From the NCBI RefSeq assembly GCF_009649685.1, contig NZ_WJPK01000003.1, forward strand, positions 141,824 to 205,823: a DNA stretch of 64,000 nucleotides. Direction: 5' to 3'. How positions within the stretch are numbered: the stretch's first letter is position 1; each line of letters starts with the position of its first letter. The stretch comes from Flavobacteriaceae bacterium EG-1. Its GTDB lineage: Bacteria > Bacteroidota > Bacteroidia > Flavobacteriales > Flavobacteriaceae. The notes beneath the pieces are model-generated. The model worked only from the letters and a program-made list of their open reading frames with translations. It searched no databases and was not told the DNA's origin. A program made the position numbers and the translations under genes. Shown one piece after another: positions 19,556 to 29,374 of this stretch.

Positions 19556-20587
19556 ATGTATGAACCGCGTACTTTTATAGATCGAATTTTTCTGGTCATT
19601 AAAGGGCTATGCATGGGCGCTGCTAACAAAGTACCTGGTGTATCTGGCGGTATTGTTGCCTATGTTGGCGGATTCTACGAAGAATTTATTTATTCATTAC
19701 AAAAAGTAAATGGCAAAGCATTTAAACTATTTTTTAGTGGCCGATTAAGAAGTTTTTATCGTTATGTAAACGGTCAATTTCTTACACTTTTAATTTTTGG
19801 AATGCTTGTAAGTTATTTTAGTGTTTCAAAACTACTCGATTATTTTTTAGAAACTAAAGAACTCTATGTTTGGGCGGCATTCTTTGGTATGATTTTAGGT
19901 TCTATCTATTATATATCTAAAGATTTTGAACATTGGAACAAGCATACAATTCCTGCTGGAATACTAGGCCTCATAGTAGGTATCTCTATAAGTTTTTTAA
20001 ACCCTGCAAAAGAAAATGACAACCTAATATTTATTTTTTTCTGTGGAATGATAAGTGTTTCAGGAATGACATTACCTGGACTATCAGGCTCGTTTATCCT
20101 AATTTTGTTGGGCAATTATGTCTTGCTATTGGTTGATTCGGTAAACGCGTTATATGATACGTTTGCCGATATAATTAGAGGTGATTTCAGTTTTATTAAT
20201 AACCAAAAACGCATTGCTACATTAAGAATTTTAGTTGTATTTACATTAGGATCCGCAACCGGATTAGTAACATTATCTCATATTTTAGGATATGTACTTA
20301 AACACTACAAACATATTACGAATGCAGTTATTATTGGTTTTATTACCGGTTCATTAGGTGTAGTTTGGCCCTGGAAAAGAACAATTTTAGTATTAGATCA
20401 AACCGGCCAAGCCTTACTCGATTCTAATGGAAAAGAAATTATTGCTAATTATCAACGTTACTTTCCTGATTTTAATATTTCAGAAACATGGTGGGCACTT
20501 TTTTATATTCTTATCGGAATTTCCATTTTATTGGCATTGGGCTGGTACGGCAAAAACGGTGGCAAACAAAAAGTCATAAAAACATAA
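19556..20587 (+). CDS. DUF368 (PopT-like) membrane protein, copy 2
   Basis: The ATG at 19556 (MYEPRTFIDRIFLVIKGLCM) is chosen because the open frame upstream overlaps copy 1 and begins with unrelated hydrophobic residues. The 343-residue protein repeats the family motifs (ANKVPGVSGGIVAYVGGFYE and MTLPGLSGSFILILLGNY) and shares the pattern MEPRNIFQYI/MYEPRTFIDRI at its N-terminus with copy 1. The two are clearly tandem paralogues, possibly acting together or with different lipid carriers. aroE follows after about 100 bases. Confidence 0.87.
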   Translation: MYEPRTFIDRIFLVIKGLCMGAANKVPGVSGGIVAYVGGFYEEFIYSLQKVNGKAFKLFFSGRLRSFYRYVNGQFLTLLIFGMLVSYFSVSKLLDYFLETKELYVWAAFFGMILGSIYYISKDFEHWNKHTIPAGILGLIVGISISFLNPAKENDNLIFIFFCGMISVSGMTLPGLSGSFILILLGNYVLLLVDSVNALYDTFADIIRGDFSFINNQKRIATLRILVVFTLGSATGLVTLSHILGYVLKHYKHITNAVIIGFITGSLGVVWPWKRTILVLDQTGQALLDSNGKEIIANYQRYFPDFNISETWWALFYILIGISILLALGWYGKNGGKQKVIKT

Positions 20588-20691
20588 GCATTTAAGCAAG
20601 CCATTAAAATGATTCGTTTTATTTCATAAATACGCCGAAAAAAAACACTACATCTACCTAAAAATTGATACGCAGAAAAAAAATAAAATAA

Positions 20692-21429
20692 ATGAAAAAA
20701 AATAGATTCGGACTAATTGGAAAAAACATATCGTATTCTTTTTCACGTGGATATTTTGCTGAAAAGTTTGAAAATTTAAATCTAGAAGATTATTCTTATG
20801 AGAATTTCGATTTACAATCTATTGATGAATTTGAAAAATTAATAAAAGAAAATAAAGCTGTAAAAGGATTTAATGTAACCATTCCATACAAGCAAGCTAT
20901 ACTACCATATTTAAACAAAATTGACGAAATAGCATTACAAATTGGAGCTGTTAACACAATTAAGGTAGAAAAAAATAATTTAATTGGATATAACACAGAT
21001 GTAATAGGTTTTAAAAAATCTATTTATCCGCATTTAAAAGAGCATCATAAAAGTGCTTTAATTCTTGGAACAGGTGGTGCTTCAAAAGCTGTAGCATATG
21101 TTTTTAAATCTTTAGCTATCGATTATAAATTTGTTTCTCGGCGACCGAAAAAAAATCAACTAAGCTATGACGATTTAGATAAAGATAAGATGCTAGCCCA
21201 TACAGTAATCGTTAATTGTACACCACTCGGAACATATCCTGAAACGAAAAAAAGACCTAACATTTTATACGATTTTATTTCTGATAAACATCTATTGTAT
21301 GATCTCATATACAACCCTGCTAAAACATCTTTTTTAAAAGCTGGAGAAGCCAACGGGGCTACAATTGTAAACGGCTTAAGAATGTTAGAATTACAAGCTG
21401 AAGCATCTTGGGACATTTGGAATGCATAA
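20692..21429 (+). CDS. aroE: Shikimate dehydrogenase
   Basis: AroE reduces 3-dehydroshikimate with NADPH in the pathway to aromatic amino acids. The 245-residue protein has the shikimate-binding SYSFSRGYFAEKF motif, the catalytic lysine in FNVTIPYKQAILPYL, the NTDVIGF motif and the LGTGGASKAVAYVF nucleotide-binding loop. It is slightly shorter than the E. coli enzyme, as is usual in Bacteroidota. The DUF349 gene follows on the same strand. Confidence 0.95.
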   Translation: MKKNRFGLIGKNISYSFSRGYFAEKFENLNLEDYSYENFDLQSIDEFEKLIKENKAVKGFNVTIPYKQAILPYLNKIDEIALQIGAVNTIKVEKNNLIGYNTDVIGFKKSIYPHLKEHHKSALILGTGGASKAVAYVFKSLAIDYKFVSRRPKKNQLSYDDLDKDKMLAHTVIVNCTPLGTYPETKKRPNILYDFISDKHLLYDLIYNPAKTSFLKAGEANGATIVNGLRMLELQAEASWDIWNA

Positions 21430-21576
21430 GCCAAATCATTTATAAAAACAGAAAATAGATAATAAAGAAACTTTTTACTAAAAGTCCTTTTTAAAAAGAG
21501 CAAGCATAATTTTTGTTCTTACCTATTGAGTTAGTATATTACATAAACGTTATAGTGTAATATAGATATTGGGGAA

Positions 21577-23640
21577 ATGCTTGAAGCAAATAAAGAGAAT
21601 AAAGAAGATAAAACTACGGATACTTCTGCTACAGAAGCTGAAGTAACGCAAAATGATACTGTTGATGGTAATAGCTCTACTTCTTCCAATACAGAAACAG
21701 AAATAAATTCAACAGAAGAAACTGTTCACGAGTCAGTTACAGATACCACTGAAGAGAAAAACGCAGGCATCAAAGAAAAAGAATCTTCTGAAGAAGACGC
21801 CAATAAGGTTCTAGAAGAAATAGATGAATCTGTAGCTGAAGATGCAGAAGACACCGACAACCAACAACGACATGAAATTCCCGAGTTAGATTACCATGCC
21901 ATGTCTATGGAAAATTTAGTAGGTGAATTACAAAGATTGGTTCGTAATGAAAAGGTACAAGCCATTAAAAAACATGTAGATGGGATTAAACATGAATTCG
22001 ATTTAAAGTTTCAAGAATTTTTAGAACATAAAAAAGAAGAATTTATTAGTAATGGTGGTCATGAAATAGATTTTAGATACAATTCAGTAACCAAACGTCA
22101 ATTTAATGAAGTCTATCAAGATTATAGAGAAAAACGTAATGGTTATTACAAGAGCTTAGAAAAGAACTTAAAAGAAAACCTAGCCAATCGACTATTAATA
22201 ATCGAAAAAATAAAAGGTTTAATAAACGTTGAGGAAGATATAAATACTACGTATAAAAATTTTAGAGAATTACAACAAGATTGGAGTAATGCTGGCCCAA
22301 TACCTCGAACTCACTATAACGATGTTTGGCGTACATATCATCACCATATTGAAATTTTTTACGATTTTCTACACCTAAACAGAGAACTAAGAGATCTTGA
22401 TTTTAAACATAATCTTGAAGAAAAACAGAAGCTCGTAGCTCGTGCAGAAGCATTAGTAGATATTAAAGATTTAGGGCAAGCATTTCGAGAGTTGCAAGTA
22501 TTACACAAGCTTTGGAAAGAAGAGATTGGCCCAGTTGCCAAAGAACATCGCGAAGAAATTTGGGAACGTTTTAGCAATGCTACTAAAGCAATGCATCAAA
22601 GGCGTCAAGACCATTACAAAGAATTAGATGCTGAATACGAAGAAAATTTAGTAAAGAAACAAGCTATAATTTCAGACATTCTTAAAGTTGCGTCTAATGT
22701 CGCGAACAACCATAAAGTACTACAACAACAGATTAAACAAATAGATACACTACGAGACGCCTTTTTTAAAGCAGGTAAAGTACCGCAGAAGGTAAATGAA
22801 AAAACATGGGCAGAATTTAAAGAAGCCGTTCGTGGTTTTAATAAATATAAGAACTCTTTTTATAAAAATTTAAAAAAGGAACAGCAAGAAAATTTAAATA
22901 AAAAACGTGAACTATTAAATATAGCCGTTGCTTTAAAAGATAGTGAAGAGTGGGAAACTACCACACAAGAAATGAAACGAATTCAAGGCCAATGGAAAAA
23001 AATTGGCCATGTTCCTCGAAGGTATTCTGATAAATTATGGACAGATTTTAAAGCAGCTTGTAATCATTATTTCGACCGTTTACACGCATCTAAAAATACA
23101 GAGCGCAAAGAAGAAACTGTAAACCTAGATAAAAAAATTGCTTGTTTAGAAAAATTAAAAGCATTCAAACTAACGGGTGATAGAGATACGGACTTAACAC
23201 AAATAAAAGCATTTATTGAAGAATGGAAATCTTATGGTCGCGTTCCTTTTAAGCGCAAAAATATTAACCAAAAATTCAATACCATATTAGATGCGTTATT
23301 TAAAAAGCTGGATGTTAGCCGACAAGAATCTGAACTTTTAAAATATGGCAACAAAATAAAACAGTTAGCAAATACAGAAAACGACGCAGCAATTTCAAAC
23401 GAGCGCACTTTTATTAGACGAAAAATATCTGAAAGTAAGTCCGAATTACGGCAGCTTGAAAACAATATGCAATTCTTTTCAAATGCTTCTGAAGATAGTC
23501 CTATCGTGCAAAATGTAATTAAAAATATTGAAAAACATAAAGATGCGATTGAGACTTGGAAAGCCAAGTTAAAAAAACTGAATATTATGGAAAATCAATT
23601 AATTCGTGATGCCGAGGAAGCCATTGATGACGAAGAATAG
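21577..23640 (+). CDS. DUF349 domain-containing protein
   Basis: This 687-residue cytoplasmic protein begins with an acidic, Ser/Thr/Glu-rich disordered region (about residues 1-105), then has several helical DUF349 repeats with the pattern WKxxGPVxxxxxxxxWxxF, for example around LHKLWKEEIGPVAKEHREEI and RIQGQWKKIGHVPRRYSDKL. The C-terminus is a coiled coil. DUF349 proteins are widespread in Bacteroidota and their role is not well established. It lies 147 bases downstream of aroE. Confidence 0.85.
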   Translation: MLEANKENKEDKTTDTSATEAEVTQNDTVDGNSSTSSNTETEINSTEETVHESVTDTTEEKNAGIKEKESSEEDANKVLEEIDESVAEDAEDTDNQQRHEIPELDYHAMSMENLVGELQRLVRNEKVQAIKKHVDGIKHEFDLKFQEFLEHKKEEFISNGGHEIDFRYNSVTKRQFNEVYQDYREKRNGYYKSLEKNLKENLANRLLIIEKIKGLINVEEDINTTYKNFRELQQDWSNAGPIPRTHYNDVWRTYHHHIEIFYDFLHLNRELRDLDFKHNLEEKQKLVARAEALVDIKDLGQAFRELQVLHKLWKEEIGPVAKEHREEIWERFSNATKAMHQRRQDHYKELDAEYEENLVKKQAIISDILKVASNVANNHKVLQQQIKQIDTLRDAFFKAGKVPQKVNEKTWAEFKEAVRGFNKYKNSFYKNLKKEQQENLNKKRELLNIAVALKDSEEWETTTQEMKRIQGQWKKIGHVPRRYSDKLWTDFKAACNHYFDRLHASKNTERKEETVNLDKKIACLEKLKAFKLTGDRDTDLTQIKAFIEEWKSYGRVPFKRKNINQKFNTILDALFKKLDVSRQESELLKYGNKIKQLANTENDAAISNERTFIRRKISESKSELRQLENNMQFFSNASEDSPIVQNVIKNIEKHKDAIETWKAKLKKLNIMENQLIRDAEEAIDDEE

Positions 23641-23709
23641 CGATGAGCTTAACTATAAGTATCACTTAATATACGATTACTATAAATTAACAAATCATTG
23701 TTTTTAAAA

Positions 23710-24801
23710 ATGAAAAATACCATAATCTTATTCCTGACTATCTTAACCATATTTGCATGTAAGCCAAAAGTGGAAAAAGCGAAAGAAGATAATACCACTA
23801 CAGTTTCTTTGGATAAAAATAGTATCAAGAAAGTAGATGTTCATACACATTACGAATTTAATCGCGATTATTTACCAAAATTCTTTGAAGATTGGAATAT
23901 GAAAGGGGTTCTTGTTGATGTTGCCCATCATACACCTGAAGGTGTTGGTAGAAGTTGGAGTGAGTATGTTGCATTGCAAAAAAAACATCCAGATTTATTT
24001 TGGTTATGTTCATCACTTATTGGGGCCGGTATTGATAATCCCGATTTTGTTGACAAAGAAATAGCACGTTTAAAAAAAGAGATTGAGCAAGGTGCTAAAA
24101 TGGTAAAAGTCTGGAAGAATTTTGGAATGATAACCAAAGACAAAAGTGGTAAATTTATTCAAATAGACGATGAGCGTTTACAACCTATTTTTGATTTCTT
24201 AGCTGCTGAAGGCATAGCGGTAATGGCACATATTGCCGAACCTATTCAGGCTTGGCGTCCGCTTGACGACCCAAAAAACCCGCATTATGGGTATTATAAT
24301 GAACATCCCGAATACCACGCTTATAAACACCCCGAAATTCCGACCTACGAAACAATAATTGCAGCACGAGATAATTGGATTTCTAAAAATCCTGATTTAA
24401 AAATACTTTGTGCGCACATGGGTAGCATGTCGCATGATGTTAATATGATAGCAGAACACCTAGACAAATACGACAACTTGTACGTAGAGCCAGCCGCTCG
24501 ATTTGGTGATTTAGTAGGGCAAGATGAAGAAAAGGTAAGAGCATTTTTTGGAAAATACCAAGATCGCATAATGTTCGGCACCGATTTTGGCAATCATATT
24601 CAACAAGATTCATTGAGCGCAACCGAACTTGCAGCAGAGCGTGCTTACTTAGAAGAAGAATACACATTACGTTGGCAATATTTGAGCAGCAAAGATTCGG
24701 TTGAAATTCGTAGTCAAAAATCAGAAGGTTTAGGATTATCTGAAGAAATTTTGCAGAAAGTGTATTACCAAAATTTTGCAGATTTTTTTGAAGTTGAATA
24801 A
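23710..24801 (+). CDS. Amidohydrolase-family lipoprotein
   Basis: The ATG at 23710 gives a lipoprotein signal (MKNTIILFLTILTIFACKPK, with C17 as the lipid-bearing cysteine); a TTG at 23698 is less likely. The body is a metal-dependent TIM-barrel hydrolase of the amidohydrolase-2 group: VDVHTHYEF at the N-terminus supplies metal-binding histidines, then VMAHIAEP, LCAHMGSM and the C-terminal IMFGTDFGNH. The substrate is unknown. It is probably anchored in the periplasm or outer membrane. Confidence 0.82.
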   Translation: MKNTIILFLTILTIFACKPKVEKAKEDNTTTVSLDKNSIKKVDVHTHYEFNRDYLPKFFEDWNMKGVLVDVAHHTPEGVGRSWSEYVALQKKHPDLFWLCSSLIGAGIDNPDFVDKEIARLKKEIEQGAKMVKVWKNFGMITKDKSGKFIQIDDERLQPIFDFLAAEGIAVMAHIAEPIQAWRPLDDPKNPHYGYYNEHPEYHAYKHPEIPTYETIIAARDNWISKNPDLKILCAHMGSMSHDVNMIAEHLDKYDNLYVEPAARFGDLVGQDEEKVRAFFGKYQDRIMFGTDFGNHIQQDSLSATELAAERAYLEEEYTLRWQYLSSKDSVEIRSQKSEGLGLSEEILQKVYYQNFADFFEVE

Positions 24802-25245
24802 AGAACAAGATTTCAAAAGGCCAGTGTTTTTAGCTGCAATAGTCCTTTTCGAATATATTAGAATATACACCTGTGCTAATCTGCTTTTTTTTGACGATGT
24901 ACATATTAAAACCATTAAACTATAGAATTTCCAAAAACTTGTAATTATTAACATTTGTTTAGGATACTCAAAATATACACTTAAGAAATACTTGTTAAAT
25001 CTTACAAGAACTTTCTCAATAACTACAAGTAATTAAATGAACAAATTTCTGTATTTAAATATGGATTGGGATTATTATTTATAAATATGGCAAACAATAA
25101 TTAATAACTTGACAGATTTGTTTGGTTTTAATTAATTGAGGTATAAATCCAATTACTTATGGATATTCAAGTACAAATAAATTGTATAAAATAGGGCAAT
25201 TAATAAATGAACAAATTAAATTGTTCAGATTTGTAAATCAGTAAT
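24802..25245. other. 444-bp intergenic region with a palindrome
   Basis: This AT-rich gap has no open frame with coding character. Near the downstream gene is an inverted repeat, GAACAA (25209-25214) and TTGTTC (25221-25226) around a 6-base centre; a related half-site GAACAAATT occurs near 25038. These could be regulator sites for the DUF1905 gene. An AAAAGG/CCTTTT pair at 24825-24849 could be a weak terminator of the amidohydrolase gene. Confidence 0.35.
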
Positions 25246-25545
25246 ATGAACGGCAAAATTAAATATCGTTTTACATCTAAAATGTGGCAACACGATTCGC
25301 CTGGTGGTTGGTATTTTGTTTCATTGCCAATTATTATATCGAAAGAAATAAGAGAAAACCTCGGTTGGCAAGAAGAAGGATGGGGTAGAATGAAGTCGTT
25401 TGCAGCAATAGAAGAAGTACAATGGGACACTGCTATTTGGTTCGATTCAAAATCAGACACGTATGTGCTTCCCATAAAATCTGAAATTAGAAAAAAAGCA
25501 GGTATAGAACTCAATACGGAAATAGAAATCAGAATTTGGATTTAA
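25246..25545 (+). CDS. DUF1905 domain-containing protein
   Basis: The 99-residue protein fits the DUF1905 family: PGGWYFVSLPIIISKEIREN, then WGRMKSFAAIEEVQWDTAIW and a C-terminal VLPIKSEIRKKAGI segment. These small beta-barrel-like proteins have no agreed function. It stands alone and is convergent with the AraC-type gene, whose stop is nine bases away. Confidence 0.8.
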   Translation: MNGKIKYRFTSKMWQHDSPGGWYFVSLPIIISKEIRENLGWQEEGWGRMKSFAAIEEVQWDTAIWFDSKSDTYVLPIKSEIRKKAGIELNTEIEIRIWI

Positions 25546-25554
25546 GCTTCACTT

Positions 25555-26322
25555 TCACGCTAAACTATCATTCTTAAATTTGGAGGGAGAACTTCCTACA
25601 TATTTTTTAAAAAATCTAGAAAAACTACTGAGTGAATCAAATCCCAATTCAAAAGCTAATTCCTTTGTAGATATTTCACTTCGTATAAGCCTTCGTTTTG
25701 CTTCTGTAATTTGACGCTGTTGTATTATTTGTTTTGCAGTTAAACTCAGTTTTTCCTTTAGTATTTGATTTAATCGCTTACTACTAATCCCTATTTCTTT
25801 GGCATAATATATCGTGTTGGTTTCATTCAAAAAATGTGTTTCCATAAGTTCTAAAAACTCAAACACCCTTTTTTGATTTAAATCTTGTTCTAAAAATCCA
25901 TCGTTTTGATACCGAATTAAATGTAGGAGTAGAACTTTCAATATTGTTTTCAACATTACGTATGAAACGCTTTCATTTTTAAATTCAATTTCAAGCAACT
26001 GAATTAATTTCTTGAGCTGTGCTACCTCAGCTTTTTCACTTAAAACAAAAAGTGGATATTTATTGAATAGTGACATAACATCTAATACATATTCAATGTC
26101 GTCTTCATCAATTAAATCTCGTTCAAAATTTAGTAAAGTTCCTTTATGCTCATTAAAAACCTCATTTTTAAAAACTTCATTTAAAGGCTTAAAATGAATA
26201 ATTATGTTATTCTCAGGTTTAAATTCAAAATAAATACCCATAGAATTATTTGAAAGTAATACACTATTGCTTTCAAATTTATTAGTAATTAGAATTTTGT
26301 TTTTCCAATGTTCGTTGGGCAT
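25555..26322 (-). CDS. AraC-family transcriptional regulator
   Basis: This 255-residue regulator has a divergent N-terminal sensor region and a C-terminal AraC/XylS DNA-binding domain with two helix-turn-helix units: YAKEIGISSKRLNQILKEKL and ELAFELGFDSLSSFSRFFKK, ending in the family motif GSSPSKF. It is 46 bases downstream of the MFS transporter gene on the same strand, so it probably controls that transporter or itself. The ligand is unknown. Confidence 0.87.
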   Translation of the reverse strand: MPNEHWKNKILITNKFESNSVLLSNNSMGIYFEFKPENNIIIHFKPLNEVFKNEVFNEHKGTLLNFERDLIDEDDIEYVLDVMSLFNKYPLFVLSEKAEVAQLKKLIQLLEIEFKNESVSYVMLKTILKVLLLHLIRYQNDGFLEQDLNQKRVFEFLELMETHFLNETNTIYYAKEIGISSKRLNQILKEKLSLTAKQIIQQRQITEAKRRLIRSEISTKELAFELGFDSLSSFSRFFKKYVGSSPSKFKNDSLA

Positions 26323-26368
26323 GTACTTTTATGGTATTCCACAAAAGTAAATTATTTTATCAAAATTC

Positions 26369-27508
26369 TTATTTAGCGCTTTTTTGAAACAAGTAGTAAA
26401 AAACACTACCAATTACCAATGCCAAAACGGAAGAGACCGCATAGATGGCCATATAATTACTAGAAATGTATTCAATAAATGTAGATAAAAACTGCCCTCC
26501 AAAAACACCCATAGAAAACAGTCCCAAATTCTTTCCCTGGTTTTTCGCCGTGCTGGCTTCAAGCATCATATGATTTAATAAGGGTATCGTAAAACCAAAA
26601 CCTATTCCGATAAATAATACTGTGAACACTAAAAAAGGTAAACTAAGAGACATTGCTAATACCAAATAGCCCATCATAAAAAAGAGAAAGCCCAAGACCA
26701 CAGTATTTCCTTCACCAAAAATTTTAACCATCTTTGGCATTTGACTTGCAGTCGCAATAGCAATTATCGAAATAAAAGCCATTAGATAGCCCGTTTGAGA
26801 CTCACTAAAATCATAAGATAAAGGTAAATATAATGGCAATGTTACAAAGCCAACGAAAAATAACATCATTGCCAGTAATGAGGCGCTAAAAATCAATTTA
26901 ACTTTGTATTTACTGTGATTTAAGCTCTCAGAGCTAATAGCATTTTCTACTGACTTCGGTTTCAATTTAGGCAATGTTTTTATTACTAAAAACAAACACA
27001 CCAAAGCAACCAAATAAATATAAAAAGGATATTGCCAATTTAATTCTCCCAAAACACCGCCAATAGCTAAGAAAACTACGCCACCTAATTCTATAGCCAT
27101 TCCTTGCCAGGCTATCATTTTCATTCGGGCCTCTCCAGTAAACATATCAGCTATATACCCCGTTACCGAGACTTGAATAGCCACAGTTGCAGCGCCAAGG
27201 AAAATTCGATCTAGAATTAATAAATAATCGTTGGTAATGAATGCTCCTATTAAACCTAAAATGGCATAAGGCACAAGGCCCATGTACAATAAGTTAATTG
27301 TTCCAAACTTAGGCAATAATCGACCTACTATGGGAGCAAAAAGAACAACTCCCAAAGAAGGTAAAGTTAGCAACCAACTGGGTGAAAAAAATAAGTTTTT
27401 ATGAGCTACAATTCCTGAAAGGGAAGGTGCGATTACTGTACCTACCATTATAGTTAAACTACTTACAAACAGTAAAGTGAAGATTCCAAAATTTGATATA
27501 TTATTCAT
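26369..27508 (-). CDS. MFS transporter
   Basis: This 379-residue protein has about twelve hydrophobic segments and the layout of the major facilitator superfamily, including LLPKFGTINLLYMGLVPYAI after the second segment and DRIFLGAATVAIQVSVTGYI in the fourth. It resembles drug-proton antiporters, but the substrate cannot be predicted. AraC-type regulators lie on both sides: one downstream on the same strand and one divergent at 27734, which together suggest inducible export. Confidence 0.85.
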   Translation of the reverse strand: MNNISNFGIFTLLFVSSLTIMVGTVIAPSLSGIVAHKNLFFSPSWLLTLPSLGVVLFAPIVGRLLPKFGTINLLYMGLVPYAILGLIGAFITNDYLLILDRIFLGAATVAIQVSVTGYIADMFTGEARMKMIAWQGMAIELGGVVFLAIGGVLGELNWQYPFYIYLVALVCLFLVIKTLPKLKPKSVENAISSESLNHSKYKVKLIFSASLLAMMLFFVGFVTLPLYLPLSYDFSESQTGYLMAFISIIAIATASQMPKMVKIFGEGNTVVLGFLFFMMGYLVLAMSLSLPFLVFTVLFIGIGFGFTIPLLNHMMLEASTAKNQGKNLGLFSMGVFGGQFLSTFIEYISSNYMAIYAVSSVLALVIGSVFYYLFQKSAK

Positions 27509-27733
27509 ACTGCAAAATTCAATTAAATCTTGCGTCTTAAGTTTACCAGATTTCTAATAAAATGTGCAAAAATGGACATATAGCAACAATAGTTTTATAG
27601 TACATTATGTGAGTAATAGTGCGAAGTCTTCAATCGTGACTATTGATTTATGTATCTTTATAAAGCTAAAATTTCGAAAATAGCAGTTGATTAATTTATT
27701 CGAATATAGCGTGCAAACAATTTGGAAAAATAA

Positions 27734-28597
27734 TTGAATAACATTCCCAACATATCTTTTGATAGTTCTGATAATACCAAAGATTTTGAACTTTTAAATT
27801 TAACCGAATTATTCGCTCGAATACCTAGCATAATAGACCATAATCCTACCTTACCGCATAGAATATCGTTTTTCGCATTATTAATTGTAACCGAAGGCAC
27901 TGGAAGTCATCAAATAGATTTAAAAGATTATCCCTTAAAAGAAGGTACCGTACTTAAAATTTCAAAAGGGCAAATTCATGCTTTTCAAAAAAAACAGAAT
28001 TACAAAGGGTTCCTTATACTATTTACTGAAAAATTTCTAGTTAATTATTTCTCTAAATCTTCAATAAAAATTATTAGCCATTTATATAACTATCACCTCT
28101 CTACTCCCATTTTTAATGATAAAATAGGTAACGACCTTTTTTTGAATCAACTGATTTTAGAAACTCAATCTAAAAATACCTATGCGCAAAAAAATATAAT
28201 TGCTTCGCTCTTAAATTTGTATTTATTACGATTAGAACGCAAATCAAATACTGATAAAACACAAAGAAGCAATTCTAAATATTATCCATTATTCCTAGCA
28301 TTTAAAGATTTGGTAGAAGAGAAATACACAGCAACAAGAAATGTAAAAGATTATGCGAATATGCTTTTTATATCTACCAAACACCTAAACCAAGTTGTAA
28401 AAGAATTTACTTTAAATACAGCAAAAATTTTCATTGATGATTTTGTTATCCTCGAAATAAAAAGAGCCATGGCAAGCTCTAATAAAAGTTTAAAAGAAAT
28501 AGGATTTGCTATCGGATTTGACGAAGTGACAAACTTTACCAAATTTTTTAAAAAACATACTGGAACAACACCAAAGCAGTTCAAATCAGAATTGTAA
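27734..28597 (+). CDS. AraC-family transcriptional regulator
   Basis: The frame opens with a TTG at 27734 directly after an in-frame stop, and no ATG occurs before the conserved sensor domain, so TTG is taken as the start (287 residues). The N-terminal cupin-like part reads RISFFALLIVTEGTGSHQID; the C-terminal DNA-binding part has YANMLFISTKHLNQVVKEFT and EIGFAIGFDEVTNFTKFFKK, ending in GTTPKQFKSEL. It is divergent from the MFS gene and may regulate it. Confidence 0.85.
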   Translation: MNNIPNISFDSSDNTKDFELLNLTELFARIPSIIDHNPTLPHRISFFALLIVTEGTGSHQIDLKDYPLKEGTVLKISKGQIHAFQKKQNYKGFLILFTEKFLVNYFSKSSIKIISHLYNYHLSTPIFNDKIGNDLFLNQLILETQSKNTYAQKNIIASLLNLYLLRLERKSNTDKTQRSNSKYYPLFLAFKDLVEEKYTATRNVKDYANMLFISTKHLNQVVKEFTLNTAKIFIDDFVILEIKRAMASSNKSLKEIGFAIGFDEVTNFTKFFKKHTGTTPKQFKSEL

Positions 28598-28788
28598 ACT
28601 ACATTCTCACATTTACCATTATTATTCTAATATTCACCTATTTAAGTTGGACGGATTGATTCAATTTTGCACCAAACTTTAAAGGCAATATAATTATTCT
28701 TAAAAACAGTTCGTCGAATTCCCAAATATCTTATGCATCCTACTTATGGTAGAACAGCAGTATTAATACACGTAAAAAAAAGAAAATA

Positions 28789-28986
28789 ATGAGTGATATA
28801 GCTAGTTGCCCAACATGTGGTAGCAAATCAAAAATTTCAGAAAAAGAAGGCAACACTATTTACAAAGCTGTACAAGATGAAGAGGCCTTTAAAAAAATTG
28901 GACAACTTAAAAAGGCGATGCAAAAATTTAAAGCAAAGGCTGAAGCTTTAGAAATTGAATTAGAAGCCTTGAAAATAAAAAACTAA
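28789..28986 (+). CDS. Small CxxC/coiled-coil protein
   Basis: The 65-residue protein starts MSDIASCPTCGSKSKISEK, with a single CxxC knuckle, and ends in a predicted coiled coil rich in Lys, Ala, Glu and Leu. One CxxC pair could bind zinc only as a dimer. It does not match a family I recognise. It begins a plus-strand run (28789-32101) in which gaps are only 0 to 15 bases, so it is likely part of the operon with the egtB and egtD genes. Confidence 0.7.
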   Translation: MSDIASCPTCGSKSKISEKEGNTIYKAVQDEEAFKKIGQLKKAMQKFKAKAEALEIELEALKIKN

Positions 28987-28990
28987 GTGT

Positions 28991-29371
28991 ATGGACACAG
29001 ATACGAATAAAAAAAATGCAATAGCTTTTTATAAAATGGCCTATGAAGGAAATCCAACAAAAGCAGTTGAGCTTTATGTGGGCGATGAATATATTCAACA
29101 CAATCCTCTAGTAGCGGATGGACCACAAGCTTTTATAGATTACTTTACTCGGATGCAAAAAGAATTTCCCGAAAAATCCATAACGTTTGTACGAGCTATA
29201 GCAGAAGGGGATTTGGTGGCATTACATACACACCAGGTTTGGCCAGACAATGATGAATATATTACTATGGATTTCTTTAGATTCACCGAGAATGGTAAAA
29301 TCGTTGAACACTGGGATAGCATTCAGCAAATACCTAAAACAGCATTAAATACGAACACCATGTACAAATAG
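28991..29371 (+). CDS. NTF2-like (SnoaL-type) protein
   Basis: The 126-residue protein fits the SnoaL-like polyketide-cyclase/NTF2 fold: AIAFYKMAYEGNPTKAVELY, then EYIQHNPLVADGPQAFIDYF and the HTHQVWPDNDEYITMDFFRF strand, ending with HWDSIQQIP. Many such proteins are small-molecule binders or isomerases; no substrate is predictable. It lies four bases after the small CxxC gene and three bases before the membrane protein gene, so it is probably co-transcribed with the ergothioneine genes. Confidence 0.8.
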   Translation: MDTDTNKKNAIAFYKMAYEGNPTKAVELYVGDEYIQHNPLVADGPQAFIDYFTRMQKEFPEKSITFVRAIAEGDLVALHTHQVWPDNDEYITMDFFRFTENGKIVEHWDSIQQIPKTALNTNTMYK

Positions 29372-29374
29372 TAC

